Below, piece after piece: positions 12,172 through 27,100 of a stretch of 64,000 bases of DNA; positions within the stretch are counted from its first letter, which is position 1, and every line of letters begins with the position of its first letter. Origin of the DNA: Serripes groenlandicus (taxonomy: Eukaryota > Mollusca > Bivalvia > Cardiida > Cardiidae). The stretch is from positions 57,798,914 to 57,862,913 of the forward strand of contig JASEVX010000007.1 in NCBI GenBank assembly GCA_031761405.1, written 5' to 3'. Below the pieces are notes generated by a model, which worked only from the letters and a program-made list of their open reading frames with translations, was not told the origin of the DNA and did no database searches. Position numbers and translations under genes: made by a program.

Positions 12172-15100
12172 CATATTTAACTTTTGAACATTAGCTTAAA
12201 TCTCATTTATCTTTCCACAATGAACAGAATACAATTTGACTCGAGGTGTAGGCTTGCTGCTGAAATACTTGATGTTTTGATGAGAATTGAAGTTGCTGAT
12301 GTTGCGCTTAGAGAATATGACCCAAAAACTGCTGTGACAAGATGGATGTTGTCTTGACTAATTCAGAAAAGACCCCATACTTTGCCATATGGAGCCAGAA
12401 ATTGAAACACAGTTTCTAGACTATGTTGTATATCTGACAGTCTCAGCAACTTCTTTTCACAGCATGTTTTGGACCATGTTTACATTACATTCATGATTGA
12501 TCATAATTAACTGTGTATTGCACTATTGTAGTTCACATTGTGTTGCTTAAAGTTAAAGTTGTAATAAGTTGTTTTCTCATTTAGCAAGTAACAAAAAATA
12601 GCACAAGTTTGCGAAAAAATGCAAGTAGAAAATCTTGCTAATTTCGACCTTTGACAGTGGTATAGTTTAAGTGAACTGGATTATGACAATCTAGTGGAGG
12701 AGTTCAAGAACATGAAAAATAGACAGATGGCCTTAAACATGCACATTATACTAGTTTACAATTTTTCCCCTTTTTTCTAAAACGCCGCGAAATTTTCCCC
12801 TTCTCAAAGGCCCCAGGCCCCTTCCCCTTTTTCAGAAAAAAAACCCTGAATGACCCAGATATTAATGTTATGTACCAGAAAACCAATGTTATTTGTCCTT
12901 GCCTTTATTAAATTGTTATTAATGTTATGTACCAGAGAAGTAAGTGTAATTTGTCCTTGTCTCCACCTTTGGCCTTTGCCAAATGACCCCGCCTTTGCCC
13001 ATTGACATTAACAATCAATAGGCTTCTAGATCCTACTATATACTAAATGTATGGCAAGTTTGGTTATGATCTGCCAAGAGATGATCAGTGTAGTGGTCAC
13101 AAGGTTGTTGATAATTATGGAATAGTCTAAGTCCAATTTTGACCTTGACCTTTAACCTATGACCTTGTAAATAAATAGACTTCTAGACCTTGCCATATAC
13201 TATTGGTTAAGATCGGTCGAAGGATGTTCAGTGTAGAGTGGTCACAAGGTTGTTGATATAGGAAAATAATCAGCCCAATTTTGACCTTGACCTTTAACCT
13301 ATGACCTTGAAAATGAATAAGCTTCTAGACCTTGCCATATACTAACTGTATGGCAAGTTTGGTTATGATCTGCCAAGAGATGATCAGTGTAGAGTGGTCA
13401 CAAGGTTGTTGATATGGGAAAATAGTCAAAGTCCAATTTTGATCTTGACCTGTAACCTATGACCTTGAAAATAATTAGGCTGCTAGACCTTGCCATATAC
13501 TAACTGTATACCAAGTTTGGGTAAGATCAGTCGAAGGATGTTCAGTGTAGAGTGGTCACAAGGTTGTTACGGACGGACGCACAGACGGACGAACAAACGA
13601 ACAAACAAACAAACAGGCCCGTTACTATATCCCCTAACAAACTTCATTAGCCGAGGGGATAATAAATACTTTATTTATAGAGGCTGCACAGTCAGGCATG
13701 CCCAGTCTTCCCTGTGGGGCTCTTTTACAAATATTTACATTTATGAGTTAATTTTATGTATATATTTTATGGTAACTGGTAAAGTTTGTATAAAATGTGT
13801 TATTCATGTATGTAAACTTGCACAGGTCAAGTTAATAAACAATGCTCTTATCTTATCTTATCTTATCTTATATATAAGGTATTATATTATATACGGTACA
13901 TGTATAGGGGTACCTGTATAATTTCGATACATTTGCTAAAACATTGTAGGAAAAAGACCTTTGAATCATTTAAGTCCATACAGTTAGATATGGAGATTAA
14001 CCCTTTCCCTCATATAGACACTTTCTGACGCCTCTGCAGCAGATGGCTATTTGAAAACATAGTGACAAAAGAAGAAATTGCTCAAAACAAACAATTTTTC
14101 CTTTTGACACAATGTTTTCCACGTTTAGTCATAGGTTATCCATTCATTTATAGAGATTTTCTATTTTTTGACAAAATATGTTAAAAGTCATCTGCCGCAG
14201 AATTGTCGTATGAGGGAAAGGGTTAAACCAGTGGTGCAGATCTCTTAACCCTTTCCCTCATGTAGACGCTTTCTGACGCCTCTGCAGCAGATGGCTTTTT
14301 GAAAACATAGTGACAAAAGAAGAAATTGCACAAAACGTGCAATTTCTCCTTTTGCCACAATGTTTTCCACTTTTTGTCATAGGTTATCCATTAAAATATG
14401 GAGATTTTCTATGTTTGGACAAAATATGTTCAAAGTCGTCAGCTGCAGAATTGTCGTATGGGGGAAAGGGTTAATGGTCTTTACCATTTTCCAGATACAG
14501 CAAAATCTGCGGCAGCCGACTTTGAAAACATTTAGACAACAACATGGGAAATCATAAGGATTAACTTCTCCCTTTGTCACAATTTTTCTTAACCCTTACC
14601 CACTTGTAGAAACATTCTGATACATCTGCAGCAGACAACATTTGAAAACATTGTGACAAAAGGAGAAATTATTTAAAACAAGCAATTTCACCTTTTGCCA
14701 CAATATTTTTCAATAATTAGACAGTCATTTTTAGAGATTTTTCATCTTTTTGTATGATTGTTTTCAAAGTTGTCTGCTGTTAGATTTGTTGTATGACATT
14801 GTGGGAATGGGTTAACCCTTTCCCTCATACGACAATTCTGCAGCAGACGGCTTTGAACGTATTTTGTCAAAACATAGAAAATCTCCATAGTTGAATGGAT
14901 AACCTATGACAAAAAGTGGAAAACATTGTGGCAAAAGGAGAAATTGCACGTTTTGTGCAATTTCTTCTTTTGTCACTATGTTTTCAAAAAGCCGTCTGCT
15001 GCAGAGGCGTCAGAAAGCGTCTATATGAGGGAAAGCGTTAAGTCATTTGCTGTAGACTTAGAGGCGTCAGAACGTGTCTGCAGTGATATCATTTACTCAT

Positions 15101-18100
15101 GTATTAGACAACAATAATCATCTGACTACCAAACCCTGTGATGTTGGTACTCAGAAAAAATATGCCCAGTTAGACTATTCTTTAAACCCTTTCCCTGATA
15201 CAGACGCTTTTTGATGCCATTGCAGTAGGTGACTTTTGAAAACATTGTGACAAAAGGAGAAATTGCCAATGAGATACAAACAGGATTTCACATCAAGAGT
15301 CATTGAACTTTAATTTCAGTCAAGGGTCTGATTCAAATCTGCCAAAATGTTTAAATTAGCCATTCTCTATCAGTTTTCTATGAGCCATTTTCTCCTTTTG
15401 CCACAATGTTTCAACTTTTTATTATTATTAATTAAACTCTCATTTATTGAGGTTTTTCACATCTTTGGCAAGACGTCTTCAAAGTTGTCTGCTGCAGATT
15501 TGCTGTATGTGGGAAAAGGTTAACCCTTTCCCGCATACGATAATTCTGCAGCAGACGACTTTGAACGTATTTTGTCAAAACATGGAAAATCTCCATAATT
15601 GAATGGATAACCTATGACAAAAAGTTGAAAGCATTGTGGCAAAAGGAGAAATTGCACGTTTTGAGCGATTTCTCCTTTTGTCACTATGTTTTCAAAAAGC
15701 TGTCTGCTGCAGAGGCGTCAGAAAGCGTCTATATACACACAATGTTTTCAAATGCCATCTGGTGCATATGTGTTTTTATTCCAAACAAGATATCTAGGCC
15801 TTTTGTCATGTCAGTAAGTACAGTGTCAGATAATCAATCGGTCTTGTCATTGCCCTAAGCCAATAAGGTCCTCAAACTTTGTTTACTGTCCTTGAAAGAA
15901 GCCATAGGGCAATACCACTATCTATCTAACTGACCTCTGGTTACTCAAAATAACAATATAATTATGTGAACACTTCCTTCATGATTTGTCTGTGATTTAA
16001 CCCTGTCCCACATACAGAAAATCTGTAGCAGACAACATCGAAAACAGCTAGGCAAAAGGTTGAAAATCTCTTTAAATAAACATGTTTTTAATGAATAGAG
16101 TTGAAAAACATTGGCCGAAGGACAAATTGCTCATGATGAGCGATTTCTTCTTTTGCCACAATGTTTTCAAATTCGTCTGATTAAGAGGTATCAAAATGCA
16201 GGTGGGACAGGATGAACAGTGTATCTGATATGATAATAGACATCTGCATTGAGAATATCTGTGGATAACACAATAAGGTATCATCTGGGAATTGGGATGG
16301 ACATCTTTTAAAAAAGTGAAAAACTTTTGAGGGAAAATGAAAAATTTCTCTGTTTACCACAGGTTTTTTAAAAGTCGGCAGCTACTAGGCCTTAAATCAT
16401 CTGTATCAGGGTAAACAAACAATAAACGACATCTCAACCAAGTAGATTTTACAAAAATATTGATAATAAAATTTAATTTCTATTGTGTCCAGGTTTTCAG
16501 TTTGGAAAGGTATAGAAACAGCTTAAATGTACTCTTGTTTATTCCTCTGCAGCAGACAACTTTTGAAAAACACTATTAGAATACTCATACCTTCATTTCA
16601 TTCCAGAGATGTTCAATATTCTTACCTAGCTGTTTTCAATGTTGAGAGATATGTTGTTGGAGGGGAAGAGATTAATAAGCTATTTTAGGTGAGTTTAAAC
16701 CCTTTCCCTCATATAGACTCTTTCCGACACCTCTGCAGCAGACATTGTGGCAAAAGAAGAAACAATTTCCCTTATACAACAAGCAATTTCTCCTTTTGCC
16801 ACAATGTTTTCCACTTTTTGTCATAGGTTATCCATTCAATTAAGGAGATTTCCTATTTTTTGACAAAATAGGTTCAAAGTCGTCTGCTGCAAAATTGTCG
16901 TATGAGGGAAAGGGTTAAACAAAAGCCAAAATACAAGTAAAATAATTTCTCCTTTTGCCACAATGTTTTCCACTTTTTGTCATAGGTTATACATTCAATT
17001 AAGGAGATTTCCTATTTTTTGACAAAATAGGTTCAAAGTCGTCTGCTGCAGAATTGTCGTATGAGGGTAAGGGTTAAACAAAAGCCAAAATACAAGTAAA
17101 ATAATTTCTCCTTTTGCCACAATGTTTTCCACTTTTTGTCATAGGTTATACATTCAATTAAGGAGATTTCCTATTTTTTGACAAAATAGGTTCAAAGTCG
17201 TCTGCTGCAGAATTGTCGTATGAGGGAAAGGGTTAAGTGTGGAAAGTACAGAAATAAAGGAAACTAATGACACAGGATCTTGTGAGAAAATGTGTGTGGG
17301 AAGATATGAAAGCACTCAAAATTATGATATTTATAAGAAACCATACAGTTGTAACCTATTTCCTAGTATGATATTTATGATTACTCTTCTTTGAACAAAA
17401 CTCTTTACAACAAGGGGAACATATTGTGCTATATCGCTCTCCTGACACTCCAGAATTTAACCCTTTCCCACCTGCAGACGCTTTCTGACGCCCCTGCAGC
17501 AGACAGCTTTTTGAAAACATAGTGACAAAAGAAGAAATTGCACAAAACGTGCAATTTCTCCTTTTGCCACAATGTTTTCCACTTTTTGTCATAGGTTATC
17601 CATTCAATTATGGAGATTTTCTAATTTTTGACAAAATACATTCAAAGTCGTCTGCTGCAGAATTGCCGTATGAGGGTAAGGGTTAAACAAAAGCCAAAAT
17701 ACAAGTAAAATATCATAAAACATTGTAGTAAAGACGCTAAATGAACATAAGGTAATATTCTACTAGTTAGAATTTCCTTATGTTACTGGGAAAACATATT
17801 TTATAAATATGCAATACACAAGGAGAGAACTTCCTTAAACCTTTCCCACAAACAACAAATCTGCAGCAAATGACTTTGAAAACATAGTGACAAAAACCTG
17901 AAAAATCTCCATAAAAGATAGCATAATTGTTAAATAAAGTTGAAAACATAGTGGCCAAAGGGGAAATTGCTCATCATGAGCAATTTCACCTTTGGCCACA
18001 ATGTTCTCAAACGTCGGCTGCTGCTATTACGTCAAAATGCGTCTGCAGGTGGGAAAGGGTTAATAAGCTTAATGCTTTCTGCCCAATCCTGTTTATATTT

Positions 18101-21100
18101 TATATAACTTGTAATAACATTGTAAAGATATGTCTTTGTAAATTAAAATATCAATTAATTATTGTTTCAACCAAAAGCTAAAATGCATATAATTCTCTCT
18201 AGTTGTGACCCTGAACAGAACAGTTTGAGCAAGGATTTTTAGCCTTAGTGGCCATTTTGTGCAGCAGAACAGACCAGTTTGAACAAAATAGGTAGAGGAC
18301 TACTTTAACCCTTTCCCTCATATAGACGCATTCTGACTTCTCTGCAGCAGACGGCTTTTTGAAAACATAGTGACAAAAGAAGAAATTGCACAAAACGTGC
18401 AATTTCTCCTTTTGCCACAACATTTTCCACTTTTAGTCATAGGTTATCCGTTCAATTATAGAGATTTTCTACTTTTTGACAAAATATGTTCAAAGTTGTC
18501 TGCTGCAGAATTGTATGAGGGGAAGGGTTAAAAACATAAAACAATCCTGCAGCGGATGACTTTGAACATATTTTGTAAAAACATAGAAAATCTCTATAAT
18601 TAAATGGATAACCTATGACTAAAAGTGGAAAACATTGAGGCAGAAGGAGAAATTGCTTGTTGTGAGCAATTTCTTCTTTTGTCACGATGTTTTCAAAAAG
18701 CTGTCTGCTGCAGAGGCGTCAGAAAGCGTCTATATGAGGGAAAGGGTTACTTCAGTCACCGATATTAGACAGGTGATACATCAATATACAGAATGAATCA
18801 ATGGTGTCTGATACTATCGCATGTAATACTAATCAACTTCTGCCTTATCATTATACAATAGTAATAACCTAAGCCAGGTCATGGAAAAAATGTTTAACCA
18901 TTTCCAACATACAACAAATCTGCAGCAGATTCAAAAGAATGGAAACTCTCAATAAACTAGAAATATCACTGAAGGTGATGAATACCCCCAGCTGGTGCCT
19001 GACAATATACATATGTATGAGAAATTCAAGGGGCCATAACTCATTTAAAAATAATTCCAGTGCAACACACCGACAATATGCACAACTAGACTTTGGTATC
19101 AATCATTCTTGTGAAGTTACATTGAATTCCAAGATTATTTGCTTTGAAAGAATCTGTAGATTACAGTGAAATCTTTTAAAAATTGGAATACTGATTATGT
19201 TTGATAGATATGACAACATTATATCAAAAGGAGAAACTGCACCTTTTGAGCAATATCTCCTTTTTCCACAATGTTTTCAAAAGTCCTTTAATGCAGAGGC
19301 GTAAAAAATAAACTAAATCAGGTGAAGGACTAGTTGGACAAACATCCTTAGTAATAACTATGCTGTAACATCTAGAATGATTCAACTAATGCTATGAAGA
19401 TTACACTGTGAAGGTGCAGCCTGGTCTGGCTTTTAACACTTTCCCTTATACAACAAATCTGCAGCAGACAAGTTTGAAAGCATACTCGCAAAAATTTGAA
19501 AAATCTTCAAAAAATGAGAATTTAGTTATAAAATACATTGAAGAGTTGAAAACATTGTGGCAAACAGAGAAATTGCTCATCATAAGCAATTTCTCCTTTT
19601 GTCGTAATGTTTTCAAGTCGTCTTCTGTGGAGGCGTCAGAAAGTGTCTATATGTTGCGAAGGGTTAACCCTTTCCCTAATATAGACGCATTCTGAAGCCG
19701 CTGCGGCAGACGCCTTTAGTCATAGTGTTTTAACCCTTTCCCTCATACGACAATTCTGCAGCAGACGACTTTGAACGTATTTTGTCAAAACATAGAAAAT
19801 CTCCATAATTGAATAGATAACCTATGACAAAAAGTGGAAAACATTGTGGCAAAAGGAGAAATTACACGTTTTATGCAATTTCTTCTTTTGTCACTATGTT
19901 TTCAAAAAGCTGTCTGCTGCAGAGGCGTCAGAAAGCGTCTATATGAGGGAAAGGGTTAAAGATTTGTTGTATGTGGGAACGGGTTTCAAATTGGGAAGTT
20001 CTGAAAATCGTTTTCTCCAAGGCTTTGTTCATTTGGTAGAGGAAATGTGATACTAGCACTTACCTTGAGTCGCTGGTGCATACAGAATTTACAGACTTGA
20101 GATTTAACTTCGGATTGACCGATATCTTCTGTATGAATGAATGCTTTCTTTGGCTGAAAAGCAAAAAATATTAACATAAAAAATGTACGTATTTTCTTTT
20201 GAAAGTTAGGGTTGAGATAAAAAAAAAAAAAAAAAGACATTTGCTTTACGTGACACAATAATGACCTGATATAGACCTTTGTGCAAATATAAATATTGTT
20301 ATATTCTTTATGGTTTTTTTCAGAATGGTTAGGATCTTTGCTGGATGCAAAGTCCAAAACTAAATGGTCAGTACTTACATGACATGGCCATTACAATTGT
20401 TTTGAACTCACCAGTTTGTATCAAGGGATCAACTCTTACGGACTCACTGTATTTATTCAATTTGTTCAACTAACACAACAGCTAACAATAAACTATGGCA
20501 TAAAATGATTGTTTCATCTTTTGCATTGGGTACTCAAAAGAATCTTCTCAGTAAGACCAAAACAACACAGGGTTTGGTTTGGTAAAAAGGGCACTGCAAA
20601 ACGGGGCATCCCTTCACAATTTTGACTGTTGACTTTCAGTGACTTTGACCTTTGACCTTTGACCATAGACATTGAACATTTATAGAGGACATCTCATAAT
20701 TCGAAATGAGTATGGCATGTTTGACTTTCCATAGTGGTAAGGTTTTATCAAAATCTTGCTTACAAGAAACGAAACATTGATAATCAGTTGCCTCCTGTGA
20801 CCTTGACCTCCGACCCTGAAAATCAATAGGGCACATTCTCTCATAATGGGGAACAAGTTTGCCAAGTTTGACTATCCTCAGTGGTTAGGTTTAATCTAAA
20901 TCGTGCTTACAATGAATGTTTATAATTGCCTGCAGTGACCTTGACCTCTGAGCCTGAAAATCAATAGGGCACATCTTCTCATCTGCCAAATTTGATTATC
21001 TTCAGTGGTACGGTTTTTCTCTTAACCATGCTGACAAGAAATTTTGATAATTGCCTCCAGTGACCATGACCTTTGACCTCTGAGCCTGAAAATCAAAAGG

Positions 21101-24100
21101 GCACATCTTCTCATCATGAGGAACAAGTATGCCAAGTTTCACTATCCTCAGTGGTAAGTTTGTTTTATTTTGCTTACAACACGTTGTAATTGTACAAAGA
21201 CACAAAGCAGCGATGCTATATCCAAATTGCAATGCATTGCCAATTACGAGGGCAAGAGATCAATTTACTCAAATTCATTTAGACCTTTGCAACATGTACA
21301 TATTTCTTACTTTAATTTCCACACTTATGGTGGGTGTTGAACTCTTGGAAGAGAATGTTGATCCTCGTACGAAACACATATCTGGCATGACTAGGGCTGA
21401 TTGGGTGGTCGGATCTACTGTAAAATGCTCTACATCTTTACCTTTTCTTTGGGCTGTTACAAAACAGAATAAAGATCAACTTTATTATTCTCTCTTATAA
21501 TATGCAGTTGGCTACATCAACCCTCTCTCACATTCAAATCTACAAGGCAGCTTTGCGAAATATAGGCAATGGGTTAAATGCAGGCAGTTTTGGTCCATTG
21601 ATAATAATATGCATCAATTTGTCAAGCGTATCGATGCTTATAGACTGCACCGAAGACGGGTCTTAATGAAGTTTTGGGACAGTGCTAACTAAAACACCGC
21701 CACTGGCAATCTATCAGATCTATGATGACGTTTTATATCAAAATCAAGAAATGTCTGTGCATGCTCATATGTGTCCAGAAATGCATGTAAATTTACACCA
21801 TATGTAGTGTCCTCAACCAAGTACTGCTGCTCTATAGAACGCAAAGAGCGGTTAGAGTTTTGTTTAATTCACTGTATATCAGATCACGTTGCTGGAATTT
21901 GAGAGACACTTTCGCAATATCCAGGTTGCCAAGCCGGTAAATTGCGCTAAGACATTTAAACAAAGTATCGAAAGACAAATGAACTTTAAACTTCTGCATT
22001 ATATATACACGATGAAACTCTTAAGTAATAAAACATCCAAATCTAATTATCAACATCAATAACATTTATAAGCACCTTTAATGTTGCATAATGGTTTGAA
22101 ATAGCGTAGATAATTTGTAACAGTTTGAAAATTACAAAAGGTCCAAAACGAAAGTAAAAATAACATATCAATTAGCCGTCCAGACCGGACTGGGACCGTT
22201 TAAAAAATGTTAGACTGATCAACTAGTAGTTAGCAAACACTTTTAAAGACGCCTTTAACCAATGCATTATCTATCAAACTGAAGGGAGCAATTACATAAA
22301 ACGATTGTCACACCCTCCTGGTCCGATTATTGGACAGCTTATCTTGTTTACTTCATGGTATGTGACTCTCTCGAAAGATAACCGACGTTTTAGGAACAAA
22401 GACTGTGTGTACTGGCTTGGATTTTAATGGTATTTTTGTTTACACTGACAAATAGTGTAGGTATAAGTGAGATTTAATTAATATCTGGACCGATTTTTTT
22501 ACAAGTTATAGGATTGAAATCGGTCAAGCGATTTAAACAAGAGGCCGAAGAGGGCCAGTATCGCTTCACTGCCATTAGGATAAAAATGAAATCTCTAAAC
22601 AGCCCGCCCCCTGGTGGCCATGTTTTTTGACCAATCACCATGGCTTGAAGGAATCTGATAGAGGGTCACCAACAAACATTTCTACAAAATTATTTGAAAA
22701 GCAGCCCGACACTTTCGGAGAAGAATGTTTTTTAAGTTTTCACTATAGCCATATAAGGCAAAATAGCTCTGCCCCCTGGCGGCCATGTTTTCGACCAATC
22801 AACTTGGCTTGAAGTAATCTGACAGAGGGTCACCAAAGGAACATTTCTAAAAATTCATTTGAAAATTGGCCAAACACTTTCGGAGGAGAAGATTTTTTTA
22901 AATTTTCACTATGGCCATATAAGGCAAAATAGTCCTGCCCTGTGGCGGCCATGTGTTTCGACCAATCAACATGGCTTGAAGGAATCTGATAGAGGGTCAA
23001 TGGCCAAACACTTTCAGAGGAGAAGATTTTTTAAGTTTTCACTATATCCATATAAGCCAAAATAGCCCCGCCCCCCCTGGCGGCCATGTTTTTCAACCAA
23101 TCAACTTGGCTTGAAAGAATCTGATAAGAGGGTCACTCAAGTCACAAAATTATTTGAAAATCAGCCTCACACTTTCGAAGGAGAAGATTTTTTAAGTTTC
23201 ATTATTTTTTTTCTTTCGGTTGCCATGGAAACCAGAATTTTGTATGGATCCAAAAAAATTAAGGAATTTAGGAGAGGACATTGAGAGAAGTCGTATGAAG
23301 CAAAAAGTTAATGTACACACGACGGACCATTCGCCAGGACATAAAAACAGTCCAGACCGACTGAATTTCGGTCTTCCGGAGGCCTGCTCAATTGAAACAA
23401 TGCATAGTTCTGTAATTCTAGCCTGACTTTATAGAAAGCAAATAGTTTTCAATGTTCTTACTCTTTACTTATAAGGAAAACAAGTCCCACCCTATGATGG
23501 TCATGTTTTTCAACAGATCAGAACAATTTGGATAGTCTTGGTAGACGGTCATCCAATGAACATCTTGGCCAAATTAATTTCAAACTAGGCTAGTACTATT
23601 AGCCAAGAATACTTTTAACTCCATATTAAACAAGAGGCCCGCCAGAGAGTATATCTCCACTGCCTTAAGACAAAAAACAAGACGGCCAAGATGGCCCTAA
23701 ATCGATCACCTAATTGATAGTAAATTAGTGCAAATATTTAACTGCAAATATCTGGGAAAATTTGATCAAGGAGTGCAAATGAAACTGCAAGGAGTGGACA
23801 CTTCTCAAGAAACAGCTTATCAGTAAAGGCCATTTATATCTTGAAATCTAACAAGAACTTTAATAAGAATGGAATTATAAAGTTTTTGTCATTTTGCACC
23901 ATTCCTGATGCTGCCTTGCTGCCCTGTTTTTCAACGAAATCAATATGGCTTCAACAGTTTATTTAGAGTGTCACTAAAGGAACATTTCTAACAAATTATC
24001 TTGCAATCGCACAAGCAGATTATGGAGGAAAAGGATTTTAAAATTTGGGTATTTTTCTCACTTTCTGATGCCGCAGCAACCAAAGTTCTCAATGGAATTT

Positions 24101-27100
24101 AAATCTTTGAACAATTTTGAAAGAGGACCACCAAAGGAACATTCCTGTGATGTTTTGTGGAAATTGGTCTATTGGAATGGTAGGAGTTGGTTGTCGTTTG
24201 TAGTTAAAAGTTCAAGAAATAGGCCGGACAAAATATGACCAACAACTTAATAAGTAAAAGGGCCATAACTCTGTGAAATATCATGCAATTGTAACCCCTT
24301 TAGGATATGCACATCTCCTCTTGGTATAGAACATTCATGTACTCTTGTACTCCCAGCAACCTTCCAACCACATGATCACCACTTGAAACCTGTTAAGGCT
24401 GTTTTCCCACTGAAATTTTACTCAATCTTGACCACAGTGCATATGGAGTGCCAGTACAAATCAAACTAGAAATATCACTGAAGGTAATATTAACCCCCAA
24501 AACAGCACCTTGACTGAAACGAAAGGGCCATAACTCTGTAAAGTAACATGGAATTGTAAAATATTTATGATATGCACATCTCTTGGTATAGAAGCTTCAT
24601 GTAAAATGTTATTGAATTCCACCCAGTGGTTTGTAGGCTTCCGACTGGCCAACAAAAGGGCCATAACTCTGTAAAGTAACATGCAATTGTTAAATCTTTA
24701 TGATATGCACATCTCCTCTTGGTATAGAAGGTTCATGTAAAATGTTATTGAATTCCACCCAGTGGTTTGTAAGAAACAGGCCAGACAAAATAGGACTTTG
24801 GACAAAATATGACCAACAACTTAATAAGTAAAAGGGCCATAACTCTGTAAAATATTATGCAATTGTAACCCCTTTAGGATATGCACATCTCCTCTTGGTA
24901 TAGAAGCTTCATGTAAAATTTTATTGAATTCCATCCAGTGGTTTGTAAGAAATAGGCCGGACAAAATATGGCTTCCGACCGACCGACACAGTGACTCCTA
25001 TATACCCCCCCAAAACTTTGTTTTTTGGGGGTATAACTATTTTGTTACAGCACTTTCAATTTTCTATGATGTCAAGTAATTTGTTTGTTTGTACATGTAT
25101 AATGTTTGACGCCGAAACCGTTATCACGGCATTCCCTGGGTGAGTAACCCGTACTACCGATTCATTTATCCTGACACCAGTGAGTCAGTAGTAACGCTAA
25201 CCCAAAAGAATCCTGAGCACCAAGGAGGGAAAGCCATTAATACCATTTTTTAAACCTTAACATATATACTTGTAGAATATTTCTGATGCCTCTACAGGGG
25301 ACTTCGAGGACTTTTGAAAACATTGTGCCAAATGGAGAAATTGCTCATTATGAGCAATTTCTCCATTTGTCACAATGTTTTCAACTCTATTTATTATTGT
25401 ACTTCCGTATATATATATATAGATTTTCCAAATTTTTGTAAGTATGTTTTTAAAAAGTCATCTGCTGCTGATTTGTTGTAGGTGGAAAAGGGTTTAGTAA
25501 GTCAGTGTCCTTTAACCCTTTCCCTATAGCTTTAACTTTCCTTAAGCAAGATAAAAGAGTTTAACTATGGACCAAATGTTGCCATGGCAATATACCAAGT
25601 TATTTGCCAATCCATCCACAAATGGACATGTTTACCCTTTCCCACTAAAAACAGATCTGCAGCAGACAACTTTGAAAACAGTTTAATAAGAAATATGAGC
25701 CATAATATGGTGTCCGGGATTTTGTGTTACATCACAGAGTCATTATTTATTCTCCTTTATTTGAAGAACTATGTGTTTTATAGTTTATCAGCATGTCACA
25801 AACTGTTAGAAACTACTAAATCTATTAAATAATATGCTATTGATTTCTGAAAGAACTGATAAACTCCTTTAATTAATACTTTTCTTGAGCATTTTCGCCG
25901 TGTCCTTCCCGACAAAGGCATGGGAGGACTTTTTGAAAACCAAAACAAACTGTTTTTCTTTATATTTAAAGTTTGGAAACTAATATATGTGAAATAATAA
26001 TTTAAAAAATTACTTGTAAATATAACTTTAAGATTTAATAGAGCGACGTAAATACGATTTTGATTTGAATATAAAATCCTGGACATCGGCGTAACGAATG
26101 TGTCCACCCAGTTACATCACGTCTAAATAGCATCAAAACTCGAAACCTGGACCGATAACCATATTTTCATTGCATACGAATCACGTGATCACTTACATTC
26201 TTTGTTAATGTCGTAAACATGTTGTTCTGGGACAGATATCTTTTATTTGACAGGGAGTCAAAATATTTTTATCAAAATGGTGTCTTTTTTTGTTACGCCC
26301 TATTATTTTGTTATAATTAAAAATGCTTCGTCAATCACCTAGGAGGAAACTAAATTTTGGCTGTTCTATTTACGACATTAAACATCGCAACAATTTACGA
26401 CAGTTATAGACGTTTTACGACAAGAGTGTTTGAAAAATGGCGGCTCGAAAATGACAGTCAGACTCCTGAAATTTTGTTACGCCGGCACCAAGCCGATTGA
26501 GGTCATCAATGGTTGCTTATAATGTATCGCAATGCGTAGTAACTTCCTATTTCGTTATTTAAATTGTCCAGAGATGTTTGCAAACCTATTTAATTCACTA
26601 CGAAGAACTTGTTATTATTTTTGACTGGGGGAAAAAAATCGCGAATTTTGTCTCTTTTGCCTTGTAACGTTGACTGTCCTGGAAAGCATATTCTACCTCC
26701 ATAAGCATTGTGCTTACATAATAAATACATATTTGCATGATAAGTATATTTTAATTTAACTGGAGAATTATTTATACTGAAAATGTTTATGCTATTATAT
26801 TACACACTTATATGAAGTGCACAATTGGTGTCCAGTTACATCATTTTGTGTCCTGTTACACACCAGTTTGTGTCCTGTTACATCATTTTGTGTCCTGTTA
26901 CACCATTCTTTATCTAGTTGTATACTATTAATTATTTCACTAAATAAACCATTTATTTATTGAAATAATTCCAAATAAAGATGGTGAAAATGTAAATTAG
27001 ATCTAAAAAAAATTAACTAGGCATACTCTTCATAAAATTGATTTATTACAATGGTGTCCTGTGTTACTAACAATACAATTGAATTAGTGTCCAGTTACAT

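Larger units (their letters stand above)
11954..13665 (+). mobile_element. HINE-type element interrupted by a hAT-like insertion
   Basis: 5' ACAAGGGCACCGCAAAGCGG and ATCCCTTCGG; 3' GGACGAACAAACGAACA microsatellite and a hairpin ending CCGAGGGGATAATAA. ATCCC.TTCGG and CCGAGGGGAT form the subterminal inverted repeat. The core between 12975 and 13570 repeats phrases such as TTCTAGACCTTGCCATATAC and TTTTGACCTTGACCTTTAAC. Confidence 0.7.

Noticed and set aside
14926..15117. Recurring peptide beginning WQKEKLHVLCNFFFCHYV in many places
   Set aside because: It appears wherever the inverted MITE is well preserved. The conservation is of DNA, the frame is broken in many copies, and no longer protein emerges.
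20300..20385. Extra IPPK exon before donor-like GTAAGTACT
   Set aside because: No open frame in the required phase reaches the donor, and exons 5 and 6 already join perfectly (EIK|PK).
21129..21500. 123-codon plus-strand open frame
   Set aside because: It overlaps IPPK exon 5 on the other strand, which has correct splice sites, phase and family motifs. The plus frame is its shadow.
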